This document shows, piece by piece, positions 1 through 11,556 of a stretch of 64,000 nt of DNA; the stretch's first letter is position 1; the number at the start of each line of letters is the position of its first letter. Position numbers and translations under genes: made by a program. This DNA is from Apoderus coryli. Taxonomy: Eukaryota; Arthropoda; Insecta; Coleoptera; Attelabidae. The notes beneath the pieces were generated by a model, which worked only from the letters and a program-made list of their open reading frames with translations, was not told the DNA's origin and ran no database searches. Location of the stretch: the NCBI GenBank assembly GCA_911728435.2, contig OU452213.1, forward strand, positions 1,591,834 to 1,655,833, in the 5' to 3' direction.

Positions 1-1055
1 AATATTGCGACATTACTTTGAAAATCATGGTAATGTTGCAGAATGTGTGCGAAAATTGCGTACGGATTTTGGAAGAAGAGAAGCACCGTCAGCTCCGTAT
101 GTTCGTTATCTCGTGAAAAAAGTGAAAGAAACTGGCATCCTCATCGATAAACCAAAGCGTGAAAAGCCAAAAACAGTGCGTACACCCGAGAATATTGCTG
201 CTGTGGCAGAAAGTGTGCGTGAAGCGCCATCAACATCAATTCACCGTCGGTCTCAACAATTGAACATTTCGGAGATATCATTGAGACGAATTTTCCATAA
301 AGACCTTGGTATGACGCCATACAAAGTCCAATTGGTTCAGGAGTTGAAGCCAACTGACCATCCAATGCGTTTTCGCTTCGCTCAGTGGGCCTGCGATCGA
401 CTTACAGAAGATGCCGATTTTGCCAAAAAAAATCATCTTTTCAGATGAAGCTCATTTTGATCTTGGCGGGTATGTAAACAAGCAAAATTGTCGCATTTGG
501 GGCACAGAAAACCCGCACGCATACATTGAAAAGCCGATGCACCCAAAACGAGTCACTGTTTGGTGCGGATTTTGGTCCGGAGGCATAATTGGGCCATTTT
601 TCTTCGAAAATGAGCAAGGAGTGGCCGTTACAGTCAATGGCGATCGTTATCGGGCCATGTTGAACGAATTTTTGTTCACAAAAATTGAAGAGGAGGATAT
701 TGGCAACATTTGGTTTCAACAGGACGGCGCTACGTGCCACACAGCCGAAGCTACACTCGATGTTTTGCGCCCTGTTTTTTAAGATCGCATTATCAGCCGC
801 AGAGCTGATGTCGTTTGGCCACCTCGGAGCTGCGATTTGACACCGTTGGACTATTATTTGTGGGGTGCCGTCAAAGATAAGTGTTACGCCGACAAGCCAG
901 AGACAATTGACGCTTTAAAGGACAATATTCGTGAAGCCATTGGTGAAATACAGCTGCACACAATCGATAATGTGCTTAAAAATTGGACCGATCGTGTAGG
1001 CTACTGCATGGCCAGCCGAGGCACCCATTTGAATGAAATTATTTGTCATTATTAA
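1..1055 (+). pseudogene. Tc1/mariner-type transposase, copy 1, broken and cut by window edge
   Basis: Cut-and-paste transposase of the IS630/Tc1/mariner superfamily. The N-terminal helix-turn-helix part ([17 protein letters not shown]) is readable from the window edge. Catalytic blocks follow in order: FSDEAHF (first Asp), QQDGATCHT (second Asp) and [10 protein letters not shown] (third Asp). The last two acidic residues are about 41 residues apart, a DD41D-like spacing. Two lesions kill the frame: an A-run of eight at 425-432 (seven in the copy at 20.4 kb) shifts the frame, and a TAA at 780-782 stands where the sister copy has GAA. The C-terminus, ending in a stop at 1053-1055, looks native, unlike that of copy 2. 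About 95% or more identical by eye to 20431-21410, so both are recent. No 3' terminal inverted repeat was found downstream. Confidence 0.9.
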
Positions 1056-2244
1056 CCGGAAGGATTGTACTTTCAAATAAAAAAAGAAATTTGAGAAAAT
1101 ATTCAGCAGTTTTTCTTTTATAGCATTTTCAAAAAAAAAAAAGTTATCTGGCAGACCCAATATATTAAATCATAGTGTTGGACAAAATTACTGACTGAGT
1201 TTGTTAACTGAACACGCAGGAGTTTGTATATTATGTAGAAGTAGCAGAAACTCCACAGGTTAGTGGAGACTATACGATTTTTGGTAGCTTGCGTCAAGCT
1301 CTAACCCCCTTTCACTTTTTAGCGTAAATATATGTTGCTCTAGACATTGTTTTAGAGAACAAGCGGCCACTGGCATATTTGTACTGGAGTTTAGCAATAT
1401 TTTATAAAATTGCAGTTCAGATTATATCAGGAAAACCAACACACACTAATGAATAAGAGTCCCCTATCACTTGCCGATAGTTGAAGGCCGTTTCTAAGGA
1501 GACCGTAATTATGAACAACTTTTAGAAGTGATTAGTCTCTTTGATAATTTTATTATTAAAGGAACAAGTAGGTAAAATGTAAATTAAGCTCTATCCTCAT
1601 TGCATTTAAATATCATTGACTAATATCATTCTGGCGATCTGTGCAATTATGCAAATGTGATCGACTAATAAGCGATATTAAGGCGAAATTGTACTGTTTT
1701 TTGTAATTGAGAACTCGTTATAATAAGTACACACGCATAGCTTTTGTGTATTGGTATCTCTCGGTTTAGTTTAGACGGGAATATGCTCTTTGCGCCATGA
1801 TATTTTGACAATACCACACACCCACAGTGTATTGACGTATGTTGCAGTGACGGCTTGTCCTATGAAGCAACTGAAAGTTCTATTTTAACTTAATTTTCAA
1901 CCTGCTTTACCATAAAACTGTAATTTTGAATTTCGTCTTCATCTGAATCAGGCTTTATTCTATACACCTATTTAACATACTTAATTTACATACCTATAGG
2001 TATTTACCTCTTTTTTTCCTCGTGTAATAATAGTAAAACATTATTTATTTCGGTCTCTCTCTTCCCTGTATGCGGCAGTTGACACCCTTGCCAGTGCTTG
2101 TGTCCTGTGACACACCAATACCCTATTTATTTATCATACACGTTCTTATGCAGTTGAAGCGTGCCTCAAAGCATTTTCATCTATTATTCAGCTACAATGG
2201 GCAACACTGCCATCTGGCATATAACCACCTATCTCTGCCTATTT
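1056..2244. other. AT-rich spacer, no gene seen
   Basis: The first 100 bases are probably the 3' untranslated part of the mariner copy, with A-runs near 1080 and 1130. The rest is unremarkable AT-rich sequence. I see no exon, repeat border or RNA gene. Confidence 0.5.
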
Positions 2245-3357
2245 GCGGAATTGTTGTTGATTCTGTTTAACAATTCCTTAAGAAGTTTTACATTCCCACA
2301 ATTATGGAAATCTACAAGAGTTTGTCCGGTACACAAGTCTGGTGACTATAGACTCATCTCCATATTGTCTAATTTTTCGAAAGTCTTTGAGAGAATAATT
2401 CATGAAAAATTACTTGGTCAACTAAAAAATTGCATAGTTACTGAGCAGCATGGTTTTTTTCAGAAACGGTCAACTGTAACAAATGTAGCTGAATTCTTCG
2501 AAACTCTACGGTGGGGAAGGGATTACAAGTTGACACAATCTAAACTGATTTCTCGAAGGCTTTTGACAGGTTGGATCATGCCACTATATTACAAAAGAAG
2601 GGCAATATTGGTTTTCATTCAGATCTATTACCATTTCTTGACTCTTACCTATCTGACCGCACACTATTCGTTGAGTATAATGGATTCAGGTCGAGGGGGT
2701 TTTCTGCGACTAGTGGGGCGCCTCAGGGTAGCAATCTGGCTCCTTTATTTTCTCCATTTACATTAACGACATCGGATTGAATATAACGAGTAAGTTTCTG
2801 CTATTTGCAGACGATTTTAAATTATACAGGTTAATCGAAAGTAATGCAGATTGTCTGCAACTGCAGGCTGACCTAGCAGTGGTTGAGAGATGGTGCATAA
2901 CCAACAAATTACCACTAAATTTGTCAAAATGTAGGTTGATGACATTTTCGCAATACTATGCCGGCAACAATTATATATTCGAAGTGTCGTATCTTCGAAC
3001 CAACTATGAGAGACGTGCGCCATTGACTAGAGCTTGTAAGTCGACGAATACATTTAATTTACATAAAGAACTAGATTCCTGACTGATCTGCGGAGATGCA
3101 TGGGAAATTTTTATTTACTTACTTGGTTGTTTTTATGTTTTATATAGTTATTGTTAAGACCTGTGGTGTTGTTATATGGCCCATGGGTACTCCTTCATCT
3201 GGTTATTTTGTATAATGAATAATTAAGCATTCTCGTACTTTTATAGTTAGTTAGATTTATTTGATATTAATTGAGACTATGTAATTTTTGTCTTGTAATT
3301 GGGCTCAGGCCTGTTAGGCAATAAATGATTATTATTATTATTTATTATTATTATTAT
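2245..3357 (+). pseudogene. Decayed Jockey/CR1-like LINE reverse transcriptase with ATT tail
   Basis: Non-LTR retrotransposon remnant. Pieces of the reverse transcriptase lie in three frames: FPQLWKSTRVCPVHKSGD then RLISILSNFSKVFERI near 2280-2400, GAPQGSNLAPLF near 2715-2750, and the catalytic FADD box near 2805-2815 followed by LPLNLSKCRLMTF. After that the frame jumps to a C-terminal scrap (RRAPLTRACKSTN, near 3010-3045), so roughly the thumb region is missing. The 3' end has an AATAAA at about 3320 followed by ATT repeats to 3357, the usual tail of these elements. Its closest relative in the window is the minus-strand LINE at 39.1-40.4 kb. Endonuclease and ORF1 are absent (5' truncated). 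Confidence 0.85.
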
Positions 3358-4757
3358 ATCTCATACTTTATTTAATATGGAAGAAGCAAGTGAAAGTAGT
3401 ACACATCAGCAGCGTAAATTATATTTACGCTGACATCAGGTAAGCGCAGTTATTAATAAAAATGATAGTTTATTCTTTAATTTTAACTAAAGTTAAGTTT
3501 TTTTAATCAACACTCCTTTTAAGAACAGAAAAATCTTGTTAAAAACATACAGACACACCTGTTCCAGATTTAAATAAATGTTTGATAAATATAAATAAAC
3601 ACAAATGCATAAAAGCAGAGCAGAATTGTCAAGGAAATCACGCACGCAGAAGGTGTTTATGTGCCTGTTTTTGTTTTTGTGTGACAGATTTCTGAACAGG
3701 ACTCCAAAACCGGTGAAATCATTTCAGGAAAAACTTTTCTTTTAAAAATGAAGATACCATTTTGAAAAGGAATTTGATTACTGGTGCATTAGGGCTATTC
3801 CTATAAAACTAGAACGAGATAGAGAGCCCAAACAGAATCTTTTCTTACACAACCAATTATAATTTCGACAAAATTACCATAGCGCGATTGCAAATAATTC
3901 CATATTTAAATTATACACTCAGATACTGGTTAAATTAATATGCACGTCAGTCAATATCTTCGCAATAAATGCTGGGTTTCTTTTTTAACCAATCTCCTCA
4001 TCTCTCTTCTATATTACACTTTATTTCGAACCCCAGTGCCGTACGAGATAGAAACCTTTCTCTCCATTCTCTTCGATTTATTAAACATATCGCTATTCGA
4101 TTTTCAAGTCGATCCTCTACGAAATAAATTCAATATAATGGGCGGGGGGCAAATTTGAGGATTGCCCACATATATTCTGGGACACCCTGTATATGTCTAC
4201 AAAAAGCTACATAGCAATGTGCAGAAATTTTAAAATTAATACTATAGTGGAATGCTGAAAACAAGATTGTGACATTCTGTTAAATATTAAAATTAAAATC
4301 TGTGTCGCACCACTGGCGTGGTTACATACAATATGCATGGAGCTATTAAGTATACTTAAATTATAAGCAAAAGATACGCTAATTTAACAAGTAATTTGCA
4401 AGTCATTATAGGTGATATTAAATAGTTAATTAGATTTAATATGTTTTCGTGATTTTTTTTCACAAAAACAACTCACGAGGGAAAAGATAATATATTTAAT
4501 GTGAATATAATTTTATTTTATATAGGAGGTGTGGTAATAAAAGGTTTATTAAAAATAATTTGTTGGGAGAATGCGATGGAGATTATAGCTTTTACCATCA
4601 AAATAGGAGATCATCTTTACTTGTCTCCAATCAGTGTAGTTGTACAGGGTTATAAAGTTTTATTCATGGGTTCATTTTAAAAATATTGTGAATCTATACA
4701 GGTTATCCCAAATATAAGAAATGAACCATAGTTGTGTTTTTTTAAATGGAATATTTA
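3358..4757. other. Spacer with a short hairpin and a CACCCTGTA terminus
   Basis: No gene recognised. A 10-bp hairpin with a 3-base loop (arms cagcgtaaat) sits at 3410-3432. A GGACACCCTGTATA end at about 4177-4192 looks like one terminus of the MITE-like family found all over the window. Its partner terminus was not found. Confidence 0.5.
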
Positions 4758-4971
4758 TCAAGGCCCGAGGAGTATTCGATAAGATAATTTTTTACTTTGT
4801 AGATATCAAAAATTTGATTGTCAATCTGACGTTTAATAATTTTCAATACAAAATGTATTAGTTTTAATCAAACAAATATTATTCATTTTTATTTAAAACT
4901 ACGGTTGTGAACAGTACAATTGGTAAATGTTAAATTGGAAGAAGAGTTTGCTGAAGTTGACGGATTGTTAA
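4758..4971 (-). repeat. Crypton 3' end, duplicated inverted at 60720-60933
   Basis: Covers the last 27 or so codons of the Crypton reading frame plus its 3' untranslated end. The same 214-base block occurs in reverse complement at 60720-60933, both starting or ending at the text tcaaggcccgagg. The shared edge at 4758 is the best estimate of the element's 3' border. Confidence 0.8.
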
Positions 4972-6030
4972 TTTCCACTGTGGAAGAAATTCCTCGCATG
5001 GTGTTGATTATTTCACCATGGCGTTCGTGGTTAATATTCAAGTACTGTTATTTTTATTAATTGCTGTTCAAGAATTCCTTTATTTGCCAAATGGCTAACT
5101 GCAGTTGATCTGTTCGAATGATTGGATATCTTTTTACACTTAGTGCCCAAACCAATACCCTGATTTGATGATTTGGTCCACATATTAATTGTGTTTTTGC
5201 CTACCGGTATATTGTCAAACCATGTATCACTTTCGGATTTCCAGAAACGATTTGGTCTCAAGAATAGGCGACTGGAAGTAAGATTTTTCCCCCTTTTGGA
5301 CAATAATTTATGGAATAACCGAACAGGGCATGCACTTTCGTTTGCAATATTTGGAACAAGCCACTTACTATTTGTACAACTTTTCGATCCTCCTTGGCAT
5401 GTTTTACTGAATTGTATTCTATTCTGTTGGTTGGCGTTCCATCATTATTTTTCTCAATCGTGAAATAATCTATAAGGCACTCAGCTGGTTCACCACCTCG
5501 CCAAGCTAACTCAACAGCTACAATATGGTAAAAAAATTTTTGTAAACCTTCTGGTGTACATTCATGCCATAATCCAATGATTCTAGCCAAATCACTTGAA
5601 CTCAAATTTGATGAACTGCATTTTCGTTTGTTTGGAGTCTGCTGTAATCTTTTACGTTTTGCATTTCTTGCATCTCGCGCATTTTTTAATATCACACTGG
5701 TAAACGGGTCGAATACAATTTTGAAGTCATTGAAGTATTTTTCCTGGAGTAGCCTACTTGTAGTATTCCAAATTGTTTTTACAGTTGCTTCTTTATATTA
5801 AGTTCCGTCAGCTTTTCTCATATTTACCGCATAATCTTTCAACATATTAGACAAATTATGCAAACTCGTTTCAGCATTCAGTTCGTATTCTCTGGTCGCA
5901 CAAAACTCGAGAAATATTTTCCATACATATTTTTTTGATTTGATTGTATTTTTTGATATATTATTAGATATAATATCCTTAATTATTATCCAAATCTTCG
6001 CGACATTTTTAAACCAGTTGTCAGTTTGAC
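4889..6030 (-). pseudogene. Crypton-type tyrosine recombinase, decayed
   Basis: Reads like a Crypton (DUF3504/QRICH1-ZMYM-related) transposon recombinase, which moves DNA by tyrosine-recombinase chemistry. On the minus strand the order is: an N-terminal SAM-like part (WKIFLEFCATREYELNAET, near 5940-5870, with AVNMRKADG near 5830), then KTIWNTTSRLLQEKYF, a KR-rich linker, and the catalytic core. The core shows AWRGGEPAE (first catalytic Arg, near 5500) and NHSNRSTAVSHLA (His-x-x-Arg box, near 5100). A Ser/Thr-rich tail ends FTNCTVHNRSFK and a stop at 4889-4891. Breaks: an in-frame stop after RKADGT near 5800, and a frameshift near 5375 (joining KVVQIVSGL to VPNIANES). The tail and 3' UTR reappear inverted at 60720-60933. 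The family call rests on motifs recognised by eye. Confidence 0.75.
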
Positions 6031-6454
6031 GTTTAATTAAAAAAAATTAAAATACTAAAAACTGTGTTTTATATTTAATTAAAATGTCTTCATCTTAACA
6101 ACGACAACCTGTATCAGTATGTAGGTATATTGTCAAGCAATAAAATTTAAAAAAAAAACTACCTAAAATCCTCTCTACCTTATTAAATTTGTGGTGGCTA
6201 CGAGAATAGAATAATAATAACACTAATAATAATGATGACATCTCTATATTACGGTACCCCGTAAGAATATAGTTATATATCTCCCTAAACGAATTGCCTC
6301 TGTGATGGGACCCCCTATCGTTAGAAAAGTCACATTAACACGAAAAAACATCCCCCATACACCACACGACATCTCTCTCACTCCGGTATATACGAATACC
6401 ATGTTATTCCGGTGAAAAAACCACAGGGGGGTAGTTATAAGCCATGTCCAACCC
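6031..6454. other. Spacer between Crypton and copia element
   Basis: AT-rich, with runs of A near 6150 and ATA/AAT repeats near 6210-6235. No gene or repeat family recognised. Confidence 0.4.
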
Positions 6455-6582
6455 TGTTGGAAGTTGTTATATTGCATCATATTGTATATAGTAAAAATAG
6501 TGATAGTTGTCAGAATATAAATAAAACGTATAAGAGTTGTTAAAAGTTAATATATTATTTTACTTCATAAGGTTGTTCAACA
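6455..6582 (+). repeat. 5' LTR of a copia element
   Basis: A 128-bp direct repeat beginning TGTTGGAAGTTG and ending GTTGTTCAACA, so it has the TG...CA ends of an LTR and a TGTTG/CAACA inverted terminus. It is identical by eye to 8357-8484 except for the last base. It holds an AATAAA (in gaatataaataaaacg). Confidence 0.9.
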
Positions 6583-8346
6583 GAATTGCCTACAGAATTT
6601 GAAACAAAAAAAATAATTATTGAACCTGTGGAAGAAGTTTTTGAAGAAACATCGAACGAATTAGGCGAAGTTGAGGATATTTTAAAAGAAAACGAAAGAG
6701 ATGAAAATCAAGAAAACCAGATCAGAAAATCAAATCGTGTTCATGTGCCAAACAAAAATATTTTTAACTCAGATTTTATATGTCAAGCTGCGTTCGAATC
6801 ATTCTCGCTCGATCCAAATACGATGGATGAAGCTTTATTGGGGACAAATGCAAGTGAATGGCATAAAGCAATGAACGAGGAAATGGAAGCACATAAAAGG
6901 AATAACACTTGGGAAATCTGTGAACTTCCTTCCGGCAAGAAACCTGTAAAAAGTAAATGGACTTTTAAAACCAAATTTACAAAAACTGGTGAAATAGATC
7001 GCTATAAAGCACGATTGGTAGCAAAAGGTTATTCACAAGTTTCAGGCATTGATTACGAAGAAACATATTCTCCGGTAATTAGGTACAGTTCCATCAGACT
7101 TCTTCTCGCACTAGCCGCCAAATACGATTGGGAAATCGATCAGATGGACGTTGTCACCGCTTTTCTACACCCAAAGCTTGATGAAGAAATATATATGGAA
7201 CTACCTGATGGAAGAATTTGTAGATTATTAAAAACTCTTTATGGCCTAAAGCAGTCAAGTCGGATGTGGAACAAAGAACTGGACTCAGCCATAAAAGAAC
7301 TAGGTTTTAAGCAATCAATGTACGACCCATGTGTTTATTCTAGAAGAAAAAATGGTAAAGATATAGTTTTAGCAATATACGTAGATGACATTTTAATATT
7401 TTCAAATGATATATATGAAAAAAATAATCTTAAAATGATGTTAATGAAACGTTTTAAGATGAAAGATTTTGGAGAAGCACATTATTGCCTTGGTATGAGA
7501 ATCACTCGAGATAGAAGAAAAAAGACCATTACTCTTGACCAAGAAAAATATATTACGGATATTCTTACCCGTTTCAACATGTCAAATTGTAATGGAATAT
7601 CCACTCCTTTGGATATAAACCAAGCATTTACCAAAGATGGACAACCTAAGACAAATGCTGAAAAGAAAGAAATGTCAAAGTTTCCCTATCAAGAGGCAAT
7701 CGGATGCATTATGTACGCAGCACAATGTACTCGCCCAGACATAGCTTATTCAGTGGGGGTGCTTTCACGATTCAATCAAAATCCTGGCAAAGTTCATTGG
7801 GCAGCAGTCAAACGAATCTTCCGTTATTTAAAAAACACCGTAAATTTCAAGTTACAATTTAATCAATGTTTAGAAGATATTTGTGGTTATTGTGACTCTG
7901 ATTGGGCCGGTGATCAAGATGATAGGAAGTCTACAGCGGCATATGTTTTCCTGCTTGGTGGAGGTGCCGTCAGTTGGGCGTCAAAGAAACAAACTACAGT
8001 CGCACTATCAACGACAGAAGCCGAATATATGGCTTTAAGTTTCGCTACACAGGAAGCTATATTTTTAAAGAATCTTATTAATGAAATCATACCAGATAGT
8101 TTGAATTTCATAAAAATATACTGCGATAATAAAGGAGCGATTGATTTAAGTAAAAATGCAGGATACAGACCAAGAAGCAAGCACATCGATATAAAACACC
8201 ATTTTGTACGGGAGATGCAAAACCGTGGTGAAATTCAAGTTCAGAGTATTTCTACAAAAGATATGGTAGCAGATGCACTCACAAAAGGGATATCTAACGA
8301 AAAACTAAAAGAAATCTGTAGAAAGATGGGTCTTGCAGCAACATAA
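6583..8346 (+). CDS. Copia-type pol fragment: reverse transcriptase plus RNase H
   Basis: Open for about 586 codons with no stop, but with no ATG near its front: the first in-frame ATG is at 6820. It starts right after the 5' LTR, in the acidic linker that normally joins integrase to reverse transcriptase. The RT shows NTWEICELPSGKKPVKSKW, RYKARLVAKGYSQ, DVVTAFLHPKL, LYGLKQSSRMW and the catalytic YVDD at residues 265-268 of this frame. RNase H follows with CDSDWAGD (about 438-444), STTEAEYMA (about 473) and CDNKGA (about 513), ending ADALTKG. Gag, protease and integrase are missing, as is any primer binding site. The element is therefore a deletion derivative that would need proteins from a full-length relative. 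The unbroken frame suggests recent insertion. Confidence 0.95.
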   Translation, partial: ELPTEFETKKIIIEPVEEVFEETSNELGEVEDILKENERDENQENQIRKSNRVHVPNKNIFNSDFICQAAFESFSLDPNTMDEALLGTNASEWHKAMNEEMEAHKRNNTWEICELPSGKKPVKSKWTFKTKFTKTGEIDRYKARLVAKGYSQVSGIDYEETYSPVIRYSSIRLLLALAAKYDWEIDQMDVVTAFLHPKLDEEIYMELPDGRICRLLKTLYGLKQSSRMWNKELDSAIKELGFKQSMYDPCVYSRRKNGKDIVLAIYVDDILIFSNDIYEKNNLKMMLMKRFKMKDFGEAHYCLGMRITRDRRKKTITLDQEKYITDILTRFNMSNCNGISTPLDINQAFTKDGQPKTNAEKKEMSKFPYQEAIGCIMYAAQCTRPDIAYSVGVLSRFNQNPGKVHWAAVKRIFRYLKNTVNFKLQFNQCLEDICGYCDSDWAGDQDDRKSTAAYVFLLGGGAVSWASKKQTTVALSTTEAEYMALSFATQEAIFLKNLINEIIPDSLNFIKIYCDNKGAIDLSKNAGYRPRSKHIDIKHHFVREMQNRGEIQVQSISTKDMVADALTKGISNEKLKEICRKMGLAAT

Positions 8347-8356
8347 CAAGTGGGGG
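8347..8356 (+). other. Polypurine tract of the copia element
   Basis: The bases aagtgggggt lie between the pol stop codon and the 3' LTR, where plus-strand DNA priming occurs in LTR retrotransposons. Confidence 0.75.
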
Positions 8357-8484
8357 TGTTGGAAGTTGTTATATTGCATCATATTGTATATAGTAAAAAT
8401 AGTGATAGTTGTCAGAATATAAATAAAACGTATAAGAGTTGTTAAAAGTTAATATATTATTTTACTTCATAAGGTTGTTCAACC
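8357..8484 (+). repeat. 3' LTR of the copia element
   Basis: Same 128 bp as 6455-6582, with the final A replaced by C. The 5-base flanks (aaccc on the left, acgct on the right) do not match, so no target-site duplication is visible. Confidence 0.9.
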
Positions 8485-10513
8485 ACGCTCTGCTAACAAA
8501 CCCAATCTACGAAATTTGTGACTTTTTATAATATACCTCTGTATATTATAAATTTCTTTTGTTGTTTGTTTTATGCTATTTTAAAAACATGAGCGTACAT
8601 TCTTTGTTGATTATAGTTATGTAACTATATTAAAATTAAAAAATACGATACTGCCCTCTCACCAGTCGCCACTGTTCATTTCTTTAAAAAACCTAAGGCA
8701 ATAGGTAACTTTTCGCATAAAAAGTCAATGTTTAGAAATATCAGATTTTCCGGAACAAATTATTTGTTTGGATAATCATATATTTAATATAAAAAATGTT
8801 TATTCAGAATAAACAAATATTTATTTATTCCAAGCAGCAGCACCTTTGGGCCAAGTACATGGAATCTTTCTTCTAAATAACTCTAGTTAGTTCAAGCAAA
8901 CAAATATATCCTAACATTTTCGGGCCTTGTTATGACCATTATAAATAAAACACAAATTAAAACCAAGTAGTACAAAACAAATAAAATCACGTTTCATCAG
9001 TTTACCCACTGACGTATAATATATCTAATCATATACCACGAAACTAAAAAAATCAAGACATCTGTGACGAAAATAGGTATACAATTTCGTAGAAATTATC
9101 AACTTACCCATGCCTTTTAAATTATATCTATCTACCTTTTGTCTACCTTAAGAACAACAAAAATCTAGTGTGCTTTCTTTCCCTATCTATCTTTCATAAT
9201 ATTAGTATTCTAATCTAGCAACACGATCAGCAATTGTTTAGCGCATAAAAATGACAGCTCGCATAAATTTAGATTTCCTGAAAACCAAAAAAAAATAAAA
9301 AATTAATGTGGTTTTGTTTTTTGTTCTTTTGATTTGTATTTGTGACTGTTATTCATCTGTTAAGATTTTGTAATTGATAAGCGTATTAGTTTTTGTTTAG
9401 ATGTTTATCTTAATATCTTAATTTTATATACAGGGTTTATCAATAATTTACTGTTTGCATTATGCAATAGAGTCAGTTGCAGTCCCAAGAGACAATAATT
9501 GAGATCGAATACATTTCTTGCAGTTTTGGTTAGAGCAACGTCAAATTTAATAAATATGTGCAGGCCGGCTACAATTTCAATGGATATTAATAAAAAAAAA
9601 GTTGTCATGGCCCAGATTTGAACTTGCAACCTTACGACTACGAAGACTTTACGTTAAAAATAAGTGAGAGTTTTTTGTTTCATAAATTGCGCACCATTGT
9701 CGATCTCTATGTTAGCCCTATCAAATAAATATTTCTATTCACCCTCGTCGAAATGTTTAATAATGGAAAATAAACAAAATGGGACCAACATTAACGAAAT
9801 AAAAAAAAACGGCTAAACCAAACATTATTTTTGTAGCCCTACCGCACTTTTTATGTCTATATATAGCTAACCAATTTGATAATACCACTTATAGTAGCTG
9901 GTTGGAGGGAGTTAGCTCTTCAACCATCTATATAAAGTCCTAAGTATCGTAGCTAGACTATAGGTATATGAAAAAGAAGCAGAAGAAAAACAAATAGAGT
10001 AACTAACGACATCAGTGGGAGAGATATTTTATTAAATACTCTAACCACGCCTCCAGTACAGCTAAAGGAAGAGTGTAACCGCAATACGCAGGAGACAGAC
10101 AGCTTTTTATACGGTTGATATCCATCCACCTCTGGAGCTGGCTATTACTGTATGGAGTTGAGTATATGTTAGTAGCAATGTTGCCAAATCGATCGCATAA
10201 AATCCAAACAAACATTGACAGAGACAAAACAACGTATGCAGTGGCGCACTGAGACTACATTCACAACCCCATAGGTCACTACGAAAGCGTAGAAAGGCCT
10301 GATGCTGCTTTAGTAGCTGGGGAGCAGTTTCCCCTGAAAACTGGTATTTTGCAATTTTTTTCATCCAGTTTTAAGCCACAAAACCCCCTCCTAGGTGCGC
10401 CGCTGCGTATGGGACTAGTAAACAGCAATCGGGGCCTTGCCAGAACGTTAGATAACCTCGTTAGGGGTTCCAGGCTACTCCGAAATTGAAGGCAATGCGA
10501 TAGTTAATTAATA
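8485..10513. other. AT-rich spacer, mostly unexplained
   Basis: No gene recognised. Near 9600-9650 the minus strand reads ggttgcaagttcaaatctgg, which resembles a tRNA-type B box. I note it separately as a possible SINE head. Short reading frames near 10.0-10.4 kb have no recognisable protein features. Confidence 0.45.
9590..9660 (-). repeat. Possible tRNA-derived SINE head (B-box-like)
   Basis: On the minus strand, gtagtcgtaaggttgcaag leads into GTTCAAATC, a near match to the pol III B box GGTTCGAATCC, followed by tgggcc. The text before it resembles a tRNA anticodon-arm region, as in many insect SINEs. A convincing A box and acceptor stem are not visible, so it is not called as a tRNA gene. 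Confidence 0.3.
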
Positions 10514-11475
10514 TACAGGGTGTCCTGATTGCGGGGTAGCTCCGTTCTTGAGAAAGTTGGCAGGATGCGGTTTTCGCGACTCCTTGCTACTTTTTTGTGA
10601 ACCTCACGATGCCCTAATGATATTTTGTGTAACGCCTGCAGTTTTCTATATACAGGGCCGATTTCAAAAAAGTCAGTCTTGTATCTCGAAAACTAAAACA
10701 GATATTGGAAATACATAAACAGCGTTTGGTAGATGTTTTTATGTGGAGCCCATAGGCGTACATTTATTTTTTTTATTTGGTCTCAGTTTCAAAATATGAA
10801 CCAAACTTATGCTTTTTTAATTGATTTTTTTAGCCATTTCAATTGCATATTTTTTTTCCTTTCAAATGATATATGACACTTAATATTTTTGTTTTTAGAA
10901 ATATCAAAAATCAAGCGCGGTATTGAAAAATTTATTGTTATGAGGATTTTTGGACACCCTGTAATTTTGGTATAGAGTTTTTCTGTCGTGATTATGTTAA
11001 GTCTTTAAAATTTTAGTAATCGACAGAATTTAACTAAACTATACTAAAATTAAAGGGCGGCCAAAAATTGCCATAAAAATATTTTTTCAATTCCGCTCTC
11101 GATTTTTGAAATTTCTAAAAATAAAACTATCAAGTGTCATATATCATTTTAAAGGAAAAAAATATGCAATTTTAATGGCTAAAAAAATCACGGTGGTCCC
11201 ATTTAAAAAAACATAAGTTTGGTTCATATTTTGAAACCAATTAAAAAAATTAAATGTACGCCTATGGACTCTACATAAAAACATCTACCAAACGCCGTTT
11301 ATATATTTCCAATATCTGTTATAGTTTTCGAGATACGAGAGGGGTCCGAAAAGTGATTTTTTTGGCCCTGTATATCGAAAAATACCCAAAATATGTCGCG
11401 AAAACCGCATCTCGCTGACTTTCACAATAAGGAAGCCACCCTTGCAACTATACAACGAAATCTGGACACCCTGTA
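10514..11475. mobile_element. 960-bp foldback (palindromic) non-autonomous element
   Basis: Begins TACAGGGTGTCC and ends GGACACCCTGTA, a perfect 12-bp inverted terminus. The inverted similarity then continues, with mismatches and gaps, through almost the whole element. For example, caaacttatgcttttttaa near 10803 mirrors the complementary text near 11200, and gtttggtagatgtttttatg near 10725 mirrors 11280. A third GGACACCCTGTA lies at about 10952. The right half therefore looks like an inverted second copy of a 450-bp MITE that has lost one terminus. No coding capacity. Confidence 0.85.
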
Positions 11476-11528
11476 TAGTTTCAATCCACTAAAATTACGT
11501 TTATTTGAATAATTCACTGCGAAGCTAC

Positions 11529-11556
11529 GTTTCGACCTCATTAAGGTCATCATCAG
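11529..11556 (-). ncRNA. Hammerhead-like core motif A (weak)
   Basis: On the minus strand: CTGATGAT, a 5-bp stem GACCT/AGGTC, then GAAAC. This has the order and spacing of a hammerhead ribozyme core, with one extra T before the stem. Unlike the motifs at 18.9 and 34.2 kb, the flanks form direct repeats of actgcga rather than a convincing stem I. The RTE LINE next door inserted right beside it. Confidence 0.3.

Noticed and set aside
6455..8484. Integrated virus
   Set aside because: The RT/RNase H order and motifs are those of copia LTR retrotransposons; there is no envelope frame.
9590..9660. tRNA gene
   Set aside because: Only a B-box-like stretch is visible; no complete cloverleaf or A box could be drawn.
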